64,000 nucleotides of DNA from an uncultured Chitinophagaceae bacterium (GTDB lineage Bacteria > Bacteroidota > Bacteroidia > Chitinophagales > Chitinophagaceae): positions 186,001-250,000 of the forward strand of contig CALCII010000013.1 of the NCBI GenBank assembly GCA_937907395.1, read 5' to 3'. Both the position numbers and the translations under genes were made by a program. Shown here piece by piece: positions 40,730-50,091 of this stretch (positions are counted from its first letter, which is position 1; the number at the start of each line of letters is the position of its first letter). The notes beneath the pieces were generated by a model, which saw nothing but the letters and a program-made list of their open reading frames with translations, did not search any database and was not told where the DNA came from.

Positions 40730-42487
40730 ATGAAAAAAGTCGTATTGGCTTGCCTGCTGCTGCTCACGGTTTTCTCCGTTTCAGTAGCTCAGATTACTTA
40801 CATTGGTGTAACCAATCACAACACCGGCTCCGGGACTAACAATTTGTTTAATTATTACGTATCTCCCTCACAAAATTGTTATATAGACTGGGATGTTTAC
40901 TATCCCGGACTTTCTTCGGGCGACCCATGTGGAACGAAAACAATATCAAGGGTTGTTCTCAGAAGAACGTCTGATAATGACGCTACCAGTGTTGTGGCTT
41001 CCGAGCCTGTTTACATTACCGGAATCTGCAATGGGAAAAATGGAAATAACGACAAGTATTATGTAAACCTTAGTTCTTATATCAGTTTACCCGGAAGGTA
41101 TAGTGTGGAAATACAGGCAGATGTGTTGCCAACGGTCGGAACAGCATTCGATAACAGCAACACCCGGACTACCTGGAACTATATGTGTCCCCCGGCTTAT
41201 TATTTATCCGGTTCGTGTGGAACAACGGGGTTATATTATACACCACCTGTCACTTGTAGCTACGGAGGGAAATCTGATCCTGTAGGGGGAACAACCATTG
41301 ATGCCATCCAGGAAATAAATGCCGGTCTTTTTTACTTTACCGTAGGTGAATCGGGCAATTATCGTGAAATGGTTGTTTTTAATGGGGTGTATTACGATAT
41401 GCAGAACGGTAAGTTTCAGCCCGGTAATCCCAGAGTGCCCTCCACATTAAATGGTCAGTCTCCTATTCCTTCATTCGGTATTTGTGCAGCTGGACCTGCG
41501 CCGGTTTTACCGATGGGTGCTGAGGTGAATACATTCAAACGTACAAATTGCAGTGCCGATGTTACAGGGGCAACGATGTTTTACAGAGTTTATAAATCCG
41601 GAAGTACGGCACCTTCTTATAGCAGCTTTGCCATCCCGTTTCGTGACAATTGCCCGGGCCCCAGCGGACCTGCAAATAACACTTTCCCCGCAGGAGGATC
41701 CTGTAATAACATCAATAATGTGATGGATCAACGCTGGCAGGTGGCCAGTGGTGTTTCTAATATTCTGCCTCCAGTATTTACTACCGCCGATGCAGGGACA
41801 TGGGTGATTGAATTTTATACAGAAACCTATATCAAAAATTGCAGTGGAGCTGCTTCTGTTGTTACAAGTACAGTTAATGGTACCACATTCACTGTGGTTG
41901 ATCCTGCATTCTCCGGCGGGTTGTGTGCGCCAACGCCTTTGAAGCTGGAATCATTTACAGCGCTAAGAAAAGACCGCAGGGTTGTATTGAACTGGCAGGT
42001 AACAGATGTGGTTGATGTAGACCGTTTTATTCCTGAACTTTCGGAAGATGGCATAAACTTCTCACCACTTGGCTCCGTTAGTCTCGAAAATGGGAAGAGA
42101 AGTTTTGAATTTTCACATGTGAATTATGAATTGCTGAACCGTGATTTTGGATATTACAGATTGAAAATAATGGATGCAGATGGTAAAGTAACATACTCTC
42201 CAACTGTAAAAGTGAATTACCATTTAGCAGGTGATGTTTCAATGATCGTGAAGCCTGGTGTTTCTGCTGTGAATGTTCAACTGAAGAATCTCCCTCAGGG
42301 CAATTATAAACTGATGCTGTTTAATATGGATGGAAGGTTGGAACATGCTGCCACAATACAACAGGTATCCGGAGCAGAACAAACATGTTCTATTCCTGTA
42401 AAAGGAACCTCACAGAAAGTATATACAATACTATTACGTAATGAAAGAGGGGCGATTGTTGTGAGTAAGCGATTTGTAATTCAGTAA
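40730..42487 (+). CDS. Large secreted protein with T9SS type A sorting domain
   Basis: 585 residues from the ATG at 40730, which gives the signal peptide MKKVVLACLLLLTVFSVSVA; the longer frame starts 18 residues earlier. Residues 20-410 are beta-rich, Cys-containing and not recognised. Residues about 415-510 match the FN3-like module common before T9SS tails (LKLESFTALRKDRRVVLNW, FELS-type DVDRFIPELSEDGINFSPLG). The final 75 residues (GNYKLMLFNMDGRL, VYTILLRNERGAIVVSKRF) are a type A sorting domain. Surface-exposed or released; function unknown. A hairpin follows. Confidence 0.8.
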   Translation: MKKVVLACLLLLTVFSVSVAQITYIGVTNHNTGSGTNNLFNYYVSPSQNCYIDWDVYYPGLSSGDPCGTKTISRVVLRRTSDNDATSVVASEPVYITGICNGKNGNNDKYYVNLSSYISLPGRYSVEIQADVLPTVGTAFDNSNTRTTWNYMCPPAYYLSGSCGTTGLYYTPPVTCSYGGKSDPVGGTTIDAIQEINAGLFYFTVGESGNYREMVVFNGVYYDMQNGKFQPGNPRVPSTLNGQSPIPSFGICAAGPAPVLPMGAEVNTFKRTNCSADVTGATMFYRVYKSGSTAPSYSSFAIPFRDNCPGPSGPANNTFPAGGSCNNINNVMDQRWQVASGVSNILPPVFTTADAGTWVIEFYTETYIKNCSGAASVVTSTVNGTTFTVVDPAFSGGLCAPTPLKLESFTALRKDRRVVLNWQVTDVVDVDRFIPELSEDGINFSPLGSVSLENGKRSFEFSHVNYELLNRDFGYYRLKIMDADGKVTYSPTVKVNYHLAGDVSMIVKPGVSAVNVQLKNLPQGNYKLMLFNMDGRLEHAATIQQVSGAEQTCSIPVKGTSQKVYTILLRNERGAIVVSKRFVIQ

Positions 42488-42498
42488 GGAGCTAAAAT

Positions 42499-42531
42499 GA
42501 GAATCCCGTCTACAACAGACGGGATTCTCTT
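42499..42531. terminator. Hairpin terminator between the T9SS protein gene and ppa
   Basis: Perfect 13-bp inverted repeat with arms GAGAATCCCGTCT (42499-42511) and its complement (42517-42529), loop 5 nt. T tails are short on both strands. Confidence 0.7.
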
Positions 42532-42562
42532 AATACATGATGTCTCAAATGAAACGGAATCA

Positions 42563-43108
42563 TTACTTCTCTCTGAATTTCTCTTTATATAATTCAATGG
42601 CTTCGTTGATAATTAAATAAGCTTCCTGCTTGCTCTGGAAATTATCAATTTCAACAACTTTATTTTCTAATACTTTGTACTCTTCAAAGAAGTGTTTTAA
42701 CTCGTTAAAGAAATGTTCAGGTAGTTCGTCAATGTCTTTAATGTGTTTTACAGTTGGATCGTTAGATGCCACTGCAATAATCTTATCGTCATGTTCACCC
42801 TGATCAATCATTTGCATGTTGCCAATTACATTTGCTTCAACTAAACAAAGTGGTTGGATTGGTTGGGAACAGATGACGAGGATATCTAATGGGTCGCCAT
42901 CATGCCCTAAAGTTTGAGGGATAAAGCCGTAGTTAACAGGATATATAAACGACGAAAAGATGATCCGGTCAAGCTTCAGTAAGCCAGTATCCTTATCGAT
43001 TTCGTATTTGCTGCGGCTACCTTCGGGGATTTCTATAATTGCATTGATTTTTTCCGGGGCTTTTTCTCCAAAAGATGCTCCGTGCCATGGATGTAATACT
43101 GTAAGCAT
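42563..43108 (-). CDS. ppa: Inorganic pyrophosphatase, family I
   Basis: 181 residues. It hydrolyses pyrophosphate to two phosphates, pulling biosynthetic reactions forward. Active-site blocks: IPEGSRSKYEIDKDTG, SFIYPVNYGFIPQTLGHDGDPLDILV with the DGDPLD metal aspartates, and DPTVKHIKDIDELP, HFFEEYKVLE. The short N-terminal extension MLTVLHPWHGASFGEK is usual in Bacteroidota. A -7 box lies 19 bp before the start. Confidence 0.96.
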   Translation of the reverse strand: MLTVLHPWHGASFGEKAPEKINAIIEIPEGSRSKYEIDKDTGLLKLDRIIFSSFIYPVNYGFIPQTLGHDGDPLDILVICSQPIQPLCLVEANVIGNMQMIDQGEHDDKIIAVASNDPTVKHIKDIDELPEHFFNELKHFFEEYKVLENKVVEIDNFQSKQEAYLIINEAIELYKEKFREK

Positions 43109-43127
43109 TGTTTGTTTAATTAGGAAG

Positions 43128-43135
43128 CAAAGGTA
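43128..43135 (-). promoter_or_regulatory. Likely -7 box of ppa
   Basis: TACCTTTG on the minus strand matches TAnnTTTG; the ATG is 19 bp downstream at 43108. A -33 element is unclear. Confidence 0.45.
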
Positions 43136-43220
43136 CTGGGAGAGTGGAACAATTGATACCCTATGCGTAAAAATTCTTTATAACAGAAACGAAGTAAGCT
43201 ATCCGATTTTTGCTGATGAC

Positions 43221-44477
43221 TCATTCAAAATCTGCGTACAATAAATACTTCTTCCGGATTGTTTTGAATTTTGTGAGTGCCGGTTCCCAGCTTTTTCTGA
43301 TTTCATTCTCTGTTTTTCCATTTTTGATTTGTTGGATCAAGATGCTGTTGCCTGCCAGTTTATTGAAAAACACATCTTCAGCTTTTCCTGATTTTGCAGG
43401 AAGGAAAAACGAATTTTTATCGGGAAATAAACGATAGGCTTCCAGCAGCCATTTCAATTGAAGCCGGTTATTTATCTTCTTAATAATTTCTTCTTTTGTT
43501 CCGCTAAGGTCCCATCCGTAACACAACTGATCCTGAAGTTTTGGTGTTTTAGCGCCTTCCATACTTACAGGTGTAAAAGAGATCAGCGTGGGGGGAAGCG
43601 AAGGGTGGCCGAATATCTGGAATTGTTTAGTAGTGCCTCTGCCTTCACTTAATACTGTGCCTTCAAAGAAACAAGTGGAAGGATAAAGATAAATGGCTTG
43701 TATGTTAGGCAGGTTGGGCGATGGTTTCACCGGGAGTTCATATAAGCTTTTATGTGTGTAGTTCTGGCACTTGATTACCTGGAAATGAAACGGTGTGTCT
43801 TTTGAATTCTTTGCTGTGCGGTAGTAATTGTATTTCTCATTTGCTTTTTTACTCAGCCATTTTTCGCCGGCAATCATGAAGGCATACTCGGCTATCGTCA
43901 TACCGTAAACAACCGGTACGGGTTGCATTCCTATAAAAGATTTGAATGCCGGTTGCAATACAGGACCGTCTACGTAATGCCCGTTTGGATTGGGCCGGTC
44001 AAGTATCATTAATGGTTTCCCATTTTCAAAAGCGGCTTCCATAAATTCCTGTAAAGATGAGATGTAGGTATAAAAACGAACTCCAATATCCTGTATATCA
44101 AAAATTAACACATCGGCCAGTTTCAGGTCTTCGGCAGTGGGTTTGCTTCTTTTGCCATACAATGAAATCATTGGAATGCCGGTTTTGGGATCAACTGCAT
44201 TGCCAATTTTTTCGCCCGCATCTGCAGTGCCACGAAAACCATGTTCCGGACTAAAGATTACCGTAATATTTACGCCCAGGCTTTTTAAAGTATCGATGAG
44301 GTGTGTGTGTCCCACCATTGATGTTTGATTGGCAAATACACCTACACGCTTCCCTTTTAGTAAGGGTAGGTAAGTGGATATGCGTTCGGCCGCAGGGATA
44401 ATCCGTTGTGTCTGAGCAATGAGTAAATGGTAAGCAAACAGCGAAATTAAAAACGGGAATAAACGCTTCATGTGCAT
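43221..44477 (-). CDS. DUF1343 protein, putative exo-beta-N-acetylmuramidase (NamZ-like)
   Basis: 418 residues with a signal peptide (LFPFLISLFAYHLLIAQ); starts at 44477 and 44471 are both possible. The DUF1343 blocks are strong: KGKRVGVFANQTSMVG, ITVIFSPEHGFRGTADAGE, VLIFDIQDIGVRFYTYISSL, LMILDRPNPNGHYVDGPVL and PVVYGMTIAEYAFMI. A characterised member, NamZ, removes MurNAc from the non-reducing end of peptidoglycan fragments, so an exported cell-wall-recycling role is likely. Confidence 0.88.
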   Translation of the reverse strand: MHMKRLFPFLISLFAYHLLIAQTQRIIPAAERISTYLPLLKGKRVGVFANQTSMVGHTHLIDTLKSLGVNITVIFSPEHGFRGTADAGEKIGNAVDPKTGIPMISLYGKRSKPTAEDLKLADVLIFDIQDIGVRFYTYISSLQEFMEAAFENGKPLMILDRPNPNGHYVDGPVLQPAFKSFIGMQPVPVVYGMTIAEYAFMIAGEKWLSKKANEKYNYYRTAKNSKDTPFHFQVIKCQNYTHKSLYELPVKPSPNLPNIQAIYLYPSTCFFEGTVLSEGRGTTKQFQIFGHPSLPPTLISFTPVSMEGAKTPKLQDQLCYGWDLSGTKEEIIKKINNRLQLKWLLEAYRLFPDKNSFFLPAKSGKAEDVFFNKLAGNSILIQQIKNGKTENEIRKSWEPALTKFKTIRKKYLLYADFE

Positions 44478-44546
44478 GGTTTACGTTTCAAAGTTGCAGA
44501 AATGAACTGGTAAAAAAAAGTTAGGAATGAGTGGAGGCAAATCCGG

Positions 44547-44554
44547 TAACTTTG
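44547..44554 (+). promoter_or_regulatory. Likely -7 box of the FKBP gene
   Basis: TAACTTTG matches TAnnTTTG, 15 bp before the ATG at 44570, in the gap from the divergent DUF1343 gene. Confidence 0.45.
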
Positions 44555-44569
44555 CACAAAATAACTAAT

Positions 44570-45022
44570 ATGCAACAGGCAAAAAAAGGCGATACGGTAC
44601 GTGTGCATTATACAGGCCGTTTAACTAGTGGCGAACAATTTGACTCCAGTGCAGGACGTGAACCCCTTGAGTTTGAAATAGGTGCCGGAATGATGATTAA
44701 AGGATTTGATGAAGCAGTTGTAGGAATGGTTGTAGGTGATAAAAAAACAGTGACATTACAACCCTCAGAAGCTTATGGCGAACGCTTTGATGAAATGATT
44801 ATTGAATTCCCCCGTACTAATTTCCCTCCCGAAATTACACCGGAAGCAGGAATGCAATTGATGATGAATAACGGTGCCGGACAGCAGTTCCCTGTAACCA
44901 TTACTGAAGTGAAAGAAGAAGTGGTGGTACTGGATGGTAATCACATGCTGGCGGGAAAAGAACTGGTATTTGATATTGAAATGGTTGAAATTGATTCCAA
45001 AGGGTTGATTATTATGCCTTAA
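44570..45022 (+). CDS. FKBP-type peptidyl-prolyl isomerase (SlyD-like)
   Basis: 150 residues from the ATG at 44570, just after a -7 box (a longer start at 44531 would precede that box). The FKBP domain with an insert-in-flap is shown by GDTVRVHYTGRLTSGEQFDSS, PLEFEIGAGMMIKGFDEAVVGMVVGDKKTVTL and AYGERFDEM; NHMLAGKELVFDIEMVEI is the SlyD-type end. There is no His-rich metal tail. Cytoplasmic folding helper. A strong terminator follows. Confidence 0.93.
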   Translation: MQQAKKGDTVRVHYTGRLTSGEQFDSSAGREPLEFEIGAGMMIKGFDEAVVGMVVGDKKTVTLQPSEAYGERFDEMIIEFPRTNFPPEITPEAGMQLMMNNGAGQQFPVTITEVKEEVVVLDGNHMLAGKELVFDIEMVEIDSKGLIIMP

Positions 45023-45043
45023 TTGACAAGGTGAAAATAAGAA

Positions 45044-45075
45044 AAGGTTCGCCGCAAAGTGGCGAACCTTTTTTA
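45044..45075 (+). terminator. Rho-independent terminator of the FKBP gene
   Basis: AAGGTTCGCC / GGCGAACCTT (45044-45053 and 45061-45070), loop 7 nt, T run to 45074. Confidence 0.88.
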
Positions 45076-45089
45076 TTAATTGGTTCTCT

Positions 45090-45638
45090 TTATTTCTTTC
45101 TGTTCAACCACCATCCCAGCCAAACACCCACCAGTGCCCAGGATACAACAGCGTCCATCAGGTGTGCAGTTGCATCAAATGTTTCATACCAGATATGTAT
45201 CAGGTAAGGTGAATTGAGATACACAATCAACCCCGTAACCAAACTGGCAAGAAATACCGTACTGAAATTACTGTTTGCAAGTTTTCCCATTAGCCAGATG
45301 AAGAGTAACAGAACAATTATATTAATTGCAAATGCACGTGACATATTTGAAACCATATTATTCTTCATTTCTTTATGGTAAAAAATTTGCACCCATGGCT
45401 TTCCGATTGAATTTTTCATAGTTGCTTCACGATCTGCTGAACTGGCATTTTCAGAAACATTAGGTAAATAAAAGCCACCGTCTCCATTGATCTGGCTATT
45501 CAGAAATGTGAGAATGGTATCCTGGTTGGGTGTGTATTGTTGCTGCGGTCGATGTAAATCCAGCGCCGCCCAGGATAAAAATTGCCACATAAAAAGAAGG
45601 ATGGCGCCTACAATAGCACCAATAATTGTTTTTGCCAT
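45090..45638 (-). CDS. Hypothetical membrane protein
   Basis: 182 residues: an N-terminal helix (TIIGAIVGAILLFMWQFLSWAAL), a periplasm-sized soluble loop of about 75 residues, then three helices (AINIIVLLLFIWLMGKLA, STVFLASLVTGLIVYL, AVVSWALVGVWLGWWLNRKK). The layout, with a soluble loop after the first helix, suggests an unstudied conserved family. No motif identifies a function. Confidence 0.65.
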   Translation of the reverse strand: MAKTIIGAIVGAILLFMWQFLSWAALDLHRPQQQYTPNQDTILTFLNSQINGDGGFYLPNVSENASSADREATMKNSIGKPWVQIFYHKEMKNNMVSNMSRAFAINIIVLLLFIWLMGKLANSNFSTVFLASLVTGLIVYLNSPYLIHIWYETFDATAHLMDAVVSWALVGVWLGWWLNRKK

Positions 45639-45702
45639 AATTGTTGGTTTTAGTTACCCAAGTACGTAATTCTATTTTTAAAATGCAAGTTTCCGGAATG
45701 CT

Positions 45703-46560
45703 TTATGATCTGTGGCCGGCTTGGTATTTTCTTTGGAAGGAAGGGTATAAAATCACAATAGCCATTCCGAAGAAGACAGAAGTGAGCCAGGAAGCTTCCA
45801 GTCCAAATGCACCGCCTGTAAGCAGTACAGAACCTTTTAAATCCTGTTGTAACAAGGTTGGCAGTTCCAATCCGCTCACTGGAAAATCCAACACTGGCCC
45901 CTGAAAAAAATTCCAGCTGAAATGAAAAAATAATGCAAACCAGAGGTTACGTGTGAAAATGAAATTGATACCCAGCAGAATCCCTGCGAGTAGGATATTC
46001 ACAAATGCTGTAAGATTAAAATTGGGATTCAATGAATGAAATACTGCAAATAAAATAGCTGAAGCGATGAGGGCGGCTTCTTTCGACAATGAATCCATCA
46101 GGTTGTTCAGTATATATCCTCTGAAAACAAGTTCTTCGGCCAGTGAAACAATTGCCAGCAATAGTACAGCCCCCAGCATCGCTGCAATGTCAATTTCATT
46201 GGTAAACCACTGCAACAATTGCATCAACCATAATACAGTTGCAATTCCAAAGCAAAGCATTACTCCTGTGAGAAATCCAATCAATCGCTCTCTTTTATAA
46301 CCGTTCCATTGTAAACCAATACTCATAAATGGTTTACGGTCGAATGCTTTGCTGAAAAACCACACCAATAATAAACTGATAAGAAAATTAAAAAAGATAC
46401 TGATGTAAAAGAAAGGCACCTGATCTGTAATAGGTGTAAGTACTTGTGCCGGCAGGTTGCTCAGTGCAAAATTGGAAAATATGATAAGCAATAAGTAGCA
46501 AATGATGAATAAAACAACTCTCATCCATCCTTGCTGTATTACCGGTTGTTGATTGATCAT
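45703..46560 (-). CDS. CPBP family intramembrane metalloprotease
   Basis: 285 residues, about eight helices. The CPBP (Rce1/ABI-type) active-site motifs are EELVFRGYILNNL (EExxxR), HSLNPNFN and HFSWNFFQG in the expected order. Members cut within membranes or act in prenyl processing and bacteriocin immunity; target unknown. It is divergent from pepT. Confidence 0.86.
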   Translation of the reverse strand: MINQQPVIQQGWMRVVLFIICYLLLIIFSNFALSNLPAQVLTPITDQVPFFYISIFFNFLISLLLVWFFSKAFDRKPFMSIGLQWNGYKRERLIGFLTGVMLCFGIATVLWLMQLLQWFTNEIDIAAMLGAVLLLAIVSLAEELVFRGYILNNLMDSLSKEAALIASAILFAVFHSLNPNFNLTAFVNILLAGILLGINFIFTRNLWFALFFHFSWNFFQGPVLDFPVSGLELPTLLQQDLKGSVLLTGGAFGLEASWLTSVFFGMAIVILYPSFQRKYQAGHRS

Positions 46561-46619
46561 GCGATTGGTTTTGGCGAAACTCAGAAAACTTCTTTCTTTT
46601 ACAACAGAAAAGTAAAACT

Positions 46620-47867
46620 ATGGATTCTCAGAATATTTTCGGCACAGCAGATCGATTGATGCGTTATGTACAGGTAGATACTCAAAGCGACCCCGTATCT
46701 GATACCAGTCCCACAACAGAAAAACAGAAACATCTTTCACAAATTCTTGTAAAGGAATTGTTGGAAATGGGTATTGCTGATGCACATATGGACGAATATG
46801 GATATGTATATGCCACATTGCCTGCTACTACAGATAAACATGTTCCTGTCGTTTGTTTTTGCAGCCATGTTGATACTGCGCCTGATTGCAGTGGCACAAA
46901 CGTACAGCCAATTCTGCACCGGAATTACAGCGGGGCTGATATTGTGTTGCCCAACGATCAATCACAGGTGATCAGTGTTAGTAAATACCCATATCTGAAA
47001 GAACATATCGGAAAAGATATTATTACGGCCAGCGGTACAACACTGCTTGGTGCCGATGATAAAGCAGGGGTGAGTATTATTATGAGTATGGCAGATTATC
47101 TGGTAAAACATCCCGAAATAAAACACGGAGAGGTGAAGTTGCTTTTTACACCCGATGAAGAAGTGGGCAAAGGAACTGCTCATGTGGATCTGAAAAAACT
47201 GGGAGCTTCGGTTGGATATACACTGGATGGCGGCGAACTGGGAACACTGGAAGATGAAACCTTTAGCGCAGATGCCGTAAAAATTGTAATTCATGGAGTA
47301 ATCGCACACCCGGGTTATGCGAAAGGAACATTGGTGAATGCTTTGAAAATTGCAGGGGAAATACTGGATACACTTCCCAAAACTGAATGGAGTCCGGAAA
47401 CAACAGAAAAACGGGAAGGTTTTGTGCATCCCACCGCTGTGAATGGAATTGCAGAAAAGGCAACCATTGAATTTATTATCCGTGATTTTACCTTGGAGGG
47501 CTTACATCGTCACGAAGATCGGTTACGCATTATTGCAGAAGAAGTGATGAAGCAATATCCTGGTTGTACCATGGAGTTTCATGTAGCCGAACAATACAGG
47601 AATATGAAACAGGTATTGGATCAGCATCCTGAAATTGTTGCCAATGCTGAAACTGCTTATCAACGGATCGGGCTCAAAGTGATTAAAGAGCCAATCAGAG
47701 GTGGTACTGATGGCAGTCGGCTCAGTTATATGGGTTTGCCTTGTCCCAACCTGTTCACCGGCATGCAGGCAATACACTCAAAACATGAATGGATTGGCGT
47801 AAGCGATATGGAACAAAGCACACGCATGCTCATTGAGCTGCTTAAAGTATGGGAAGAGAAAGCCTGA
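46620..47867 (+). CDS. pepT: Peptidase T (tripeptide aminopeptidase)
   Basis: 415 residues. M20B zinc sites: CFCSHVDTAPDCSG, TLLGADDKAGVSII, FTPDEEVGKGTAHVD, YTLDGGELGTLEDE, and the final histidine in FTGMQAIHSKHEW. It removes N-terminal residues from tripeptides in the cytoplasm. The HTP dimerisation part is GVIAHPGYAKGTLVNALK. It ends 5 bp before a convergent gene. Confidence 0.95.
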   Translation: MDSQNIFGTADRLMRYVQVDTQSDPVSDTSPTTEKQKHLSQILVKELLEMGIADAHMDEYGYVYATLPATTDKHVPVVCFCSHVDTAPDCSGTNVQPILHRNYSGADIVLPNDQSQVISVSKYPYLKEHIGKDIITASGTTLLGADDKAGVSIIMSMADYLVKHPEIKHGEVKLLFTPDEEVGKGTAHVDLKKLGASVGYTLDGGELGTLEDETFSADAVKIVIHGVIAHPGYAKGTLVNALKIAGEILDTLPKTEWSPETTEKREGFVHPTAVNGIAEKATIEFIIRDFTLEGLHRHEDRLRIIAEEVMKQYPGCTMEFHVAEQYRNMKQVLDQHPEIVANAETAYQRIGLKVIKEPIRGGTDGSRLSYMGLPCPNLFTGMQAIHSKHEWIGVSDMEQSTRMLIELLKVWEEKA

Positions 47868-47872
47868 CTTGA

Positions 47873-48367
47873 TTATATATAAACTCCGCTTGATATTGCT
47901 GCTGCAATGATGATAATTGCAAGAGCGATTATTGCCAGGCCTATAATTCCAATGATTTTACCAGCCTTGGCAAGCCCGTAATTCCCTTTTTCCAAAATGC
48001 CGGGTTCAATTCGCTCTTTTCTCAACGCACTGCTGCTGATAATAAGTCCGGGTATCAGTAGTGGCCAGAGTAATACCAGTCCGGCCATAGAAAAGATAAA
48101 ACCGATAAGAGCCTCGTTATTGGCCTTTCGCTCCAGGTCTTTATCATAACGGGGGAATGCTGTTTGTATCCGCAAAGCCATCCGTTCCTTTAAAGAAAGT
48201 TTACGGCCCAGCATTTTTTCTGCAACTATTTTTTTGGCTTTGTAAGTTAATGGAGCTGCTTTCGTGCCAACCGTTGCATTGCTTACAAGGGCGGGATGGG
48301 TTGCCAGCGCTTCTGTTTGTAAAGAAGCAAAAAAACAAAATAGAAATAAAACAAGTATGTTCTTCAT
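47873..48367 (-). CDS. Hypothetical two-helix membrane protein with signal peptide
   Basis: 164 residues: signal peptide (LVLFLFCFFASLQTEALA), a basic soluble stretch (KAKKIVAEKMLGRKLSLKERMALR), then two hydrophobic segments (IGFIFSMAGLVLLWPLLIPGLIISSSA and GIIGLAIIALAIIIIAAAI). It resembles DUF4190-type small membrane proteins in the second half but no function is known. Its stop lies 5 bp from the convergent pepT stop. Confidence 0.65.
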   Translation of the reverse strand: MKNILVLFLFCFFASLQTEALATHPALVSNATVGTKAAPLTYKAKKIVAEKMLGRKLSLKERMALRIQTAFPRYDKDLERKANNEALIGFIFSMAGLVLLWPLLIPGLIISSSALRKERIEPGILEKGNYGLAKAGKIIGIIGLAIIALAIIIIAAAISSGVYI

Positions 48368-48462
48368 TTTTCAAAATTAGACTCGCAAATTAAATGAGCA
48401 AAAGTCAAATGCAGATGACCTTTGTCAGTTAACAAAATAATTTTAGCGATCGTATACCTGTG

Positions 48463-48846
48463 TCAGCTTCTTATGAAGTTGCTTTCGGGTTTTGGATCGG
48501 GCCAGATACGTATTGCCCAGTATATCGGAAAGCTGATAGAGCCGGTAAAAATGAAAAGAACAATCCAAATGATCCGTTCGTTAGATTTTACCCCGGGGTT
48601 GTTGATAGCGTGAATAATAAAATAGATCAATGCGGCCAGGTGCAGCAACCCGGCAAAAACTGCAAGAATAACCAGCCCAATTATGTCGCCTATCAACCAG
48701 GCTGGCGGCTCGTCTCCTGTTGTTTGTAACGCATGAAAATGTTCAGGGGTAAAAAAAATGGTCAATGTATAGATCAGGATGCCAATTCCAACAGTTAGTG
48801 GCAGAAACGCAAGCAGCCCCAGCCACAGTTTTTTAGCTTTGTTCAT
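48463..48846 (-). CDS. Hypothetical membrane protein (PLDc_N-like tail)
   Basis: 127 residues with three helices. The last, with NERIIWIVLFIFTGSISFPIYWAIRIW, resembles the phospholipase D nuclease N-terminal (PLDc_N) helix pair. The soluble loop after helix 1 contains HFHALQTTGDEPP. Function unknown. Same strand as the gene downstream but a 95-bp gap separates them. Confidence 0.62.
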   Translation of the reverse strand: MNKAKKLWLGLLAFLPLTVGIGILIYTLTIFFTPEHFHALQTTGDEPPAWLIGDIIGLVILAVFAGLLHLAALIYFIIHAINNPGVKSNERIIWIVLFIFTGSISFPIYWAIRIWPDPKPESNFIRS

Positions 48847-48937
48847 GGTAGGTTGTTTCTATAAAATTAGCAATTCCCTGATGTAAATTTTCATTGTTTA
48901 TTGGTGGGAATGACGAACTTTACGAAAATTATAATTT

Positions 48938-49864
48938 ATGGATTTCATCACTTCTTATGGTTGGTTGGTTGTAGTTCTGGTGATTGTTTTCAGCGGACTC
49001 GTTACTGTCAACCAGGGTACCATTGCTGTAATTACCATGTTTGGTAAATACCGTCGTGTTCTTCGTCCGGGTTTGAATTTTAAAATTCCTTTGCTGGAGC
49101 AGATTTACAAACGCATCAGTATTCAGAACCGTTCTGTGGAACTGGAATTCCAGGCGGTAACCATTGATCAGGCGAATGTATATTTCAAAAGCATGTTATT
49201 GTATTCTGTGCAGAACGAAGGGGAAGAAACAATTAAAAAAGTTGCCTTCAAGTTCATCAGCGACAAAGACCTTATGCAGGCCCTGGTAAGAACAATTGAA
49301 GGAAATATCCGTAGTTATGTAGCTACCAAACGCCAGGCAGAAATTCTTGGCCAACGTAAAGAAATTGTTGATTATGTAAAATCAGAAATCGACCACACGT
49401 TGGAAGAATGGGGATACCATCTGCAGGATCTGCAAATCAACGACATCACTTTTGATCAGGCCATCATGGAAAGCATGAGCCGTGTAGTGGCAAGTAATAA
49501 CCTGAAAGCTGCTGCCGAAAACGAAGGACAGGCTTTATTGATTACTAAAACAAAAGGCGCCGAAGCAGAGGGTAATGCCATTAAAATTGCTGCAGAAGCA
49601 GAACGTGAGGCTGCCCGTTTACGTGGACAAGGTGTGGCTTTGTTCCGTCAGGAAGTAGCAAAAGGTATGACAGAAGCTGCCGAACAAATGAAACAGGCCA
49701 ATCTGGATACCAATGTAATCCTCTTTAGTATGTGGACAGAAGCTGTGAAAAACTTTGCAGAATATGGCAAAGGAAATATCATCTTCCTCGATGGTAGTGC
49801 CGATGGAATGGAAAAAACCATGAAGCAGATACAGGCATTGATGGTAAAACAAGCGGGGCAATAA
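48938..49864 (+). CDS. SPFH/Band 7 (stomatin-like) membrane scaffold protein
   Basis: 308 residues. An N-terminal helix (WLVVVLVIVFSGLVTVNQG) is followed by the band-7 domain: GTIAVITMFGKYRRVLRPGLNFKIPL, YKRISIQNRSVELEFQAVTIDQANVYFKSMLLY, and the assembly region LEEWGYHLQDLQINDITFDQAIMESMS. The coiled-coil part is rich in KAAAENEGQAL and KIAAEAEREAARLRGQ repeats. Such proteins form membrane rings and organise proteases or lipid domains. A strong terminator follows. Confidence 0.92.
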   Translation: MDFITSYGWLVVVLVIVFSGLVTVNQGTIAVITMFGKYRRVLRPGLNFKIPLLEQIYKRISIQNRSVELEFQAVTIDQANVYFKSMLLYSVQNEGEETIKKVAFKFISDKDLMQALVRTIEGNIRSYVATKRQAEILGQRKEIVDYVKSEIDHTLEEWGYHLQDLQINDITFDQAIMESMSRVVASNNLKAAAENEGQALLITKTKGAEAEGNAIKIAAEAEREAARLRGQGVALFRQEVAKGMTEAAEQMKQANLDTNVILFSMWTEAVKNFAEYGKGNIIFLDGSADGMEKTMKQIQALMVKQAGQ

Positions 49865-49908
49865 CTTTTTTTTTAAAAGAAATACAGTACGTTGTTTGCT
49901 CAGGAAAG

Positions 49909-49940
49909 CAAAAGCCACCTTCAAGGTGGCTTTTGCTTTT
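49909..49940 (+). terminator. Rho-independent terminator of the SPFH gene
   Basis: CAAAAGCCACCTT (49909-49921) and its complement (49923-49935) form a 13-bp inverted repeat, followed by CTTTT. Confidence 0.87.
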
Positions 49941-50091
49941 ATACTTTAACAAAACAATGATGATTCGCATGAAAGATGGACTGATCTTTGGCTGTGGAAA
50001 ATAAACAGGAGCATTCGCCGTTTTAATGTGCAGCAAGATTTACATTTGTCTGCATCCGTTGAATGCTCATTAATAAACCATAAATCAGCAC

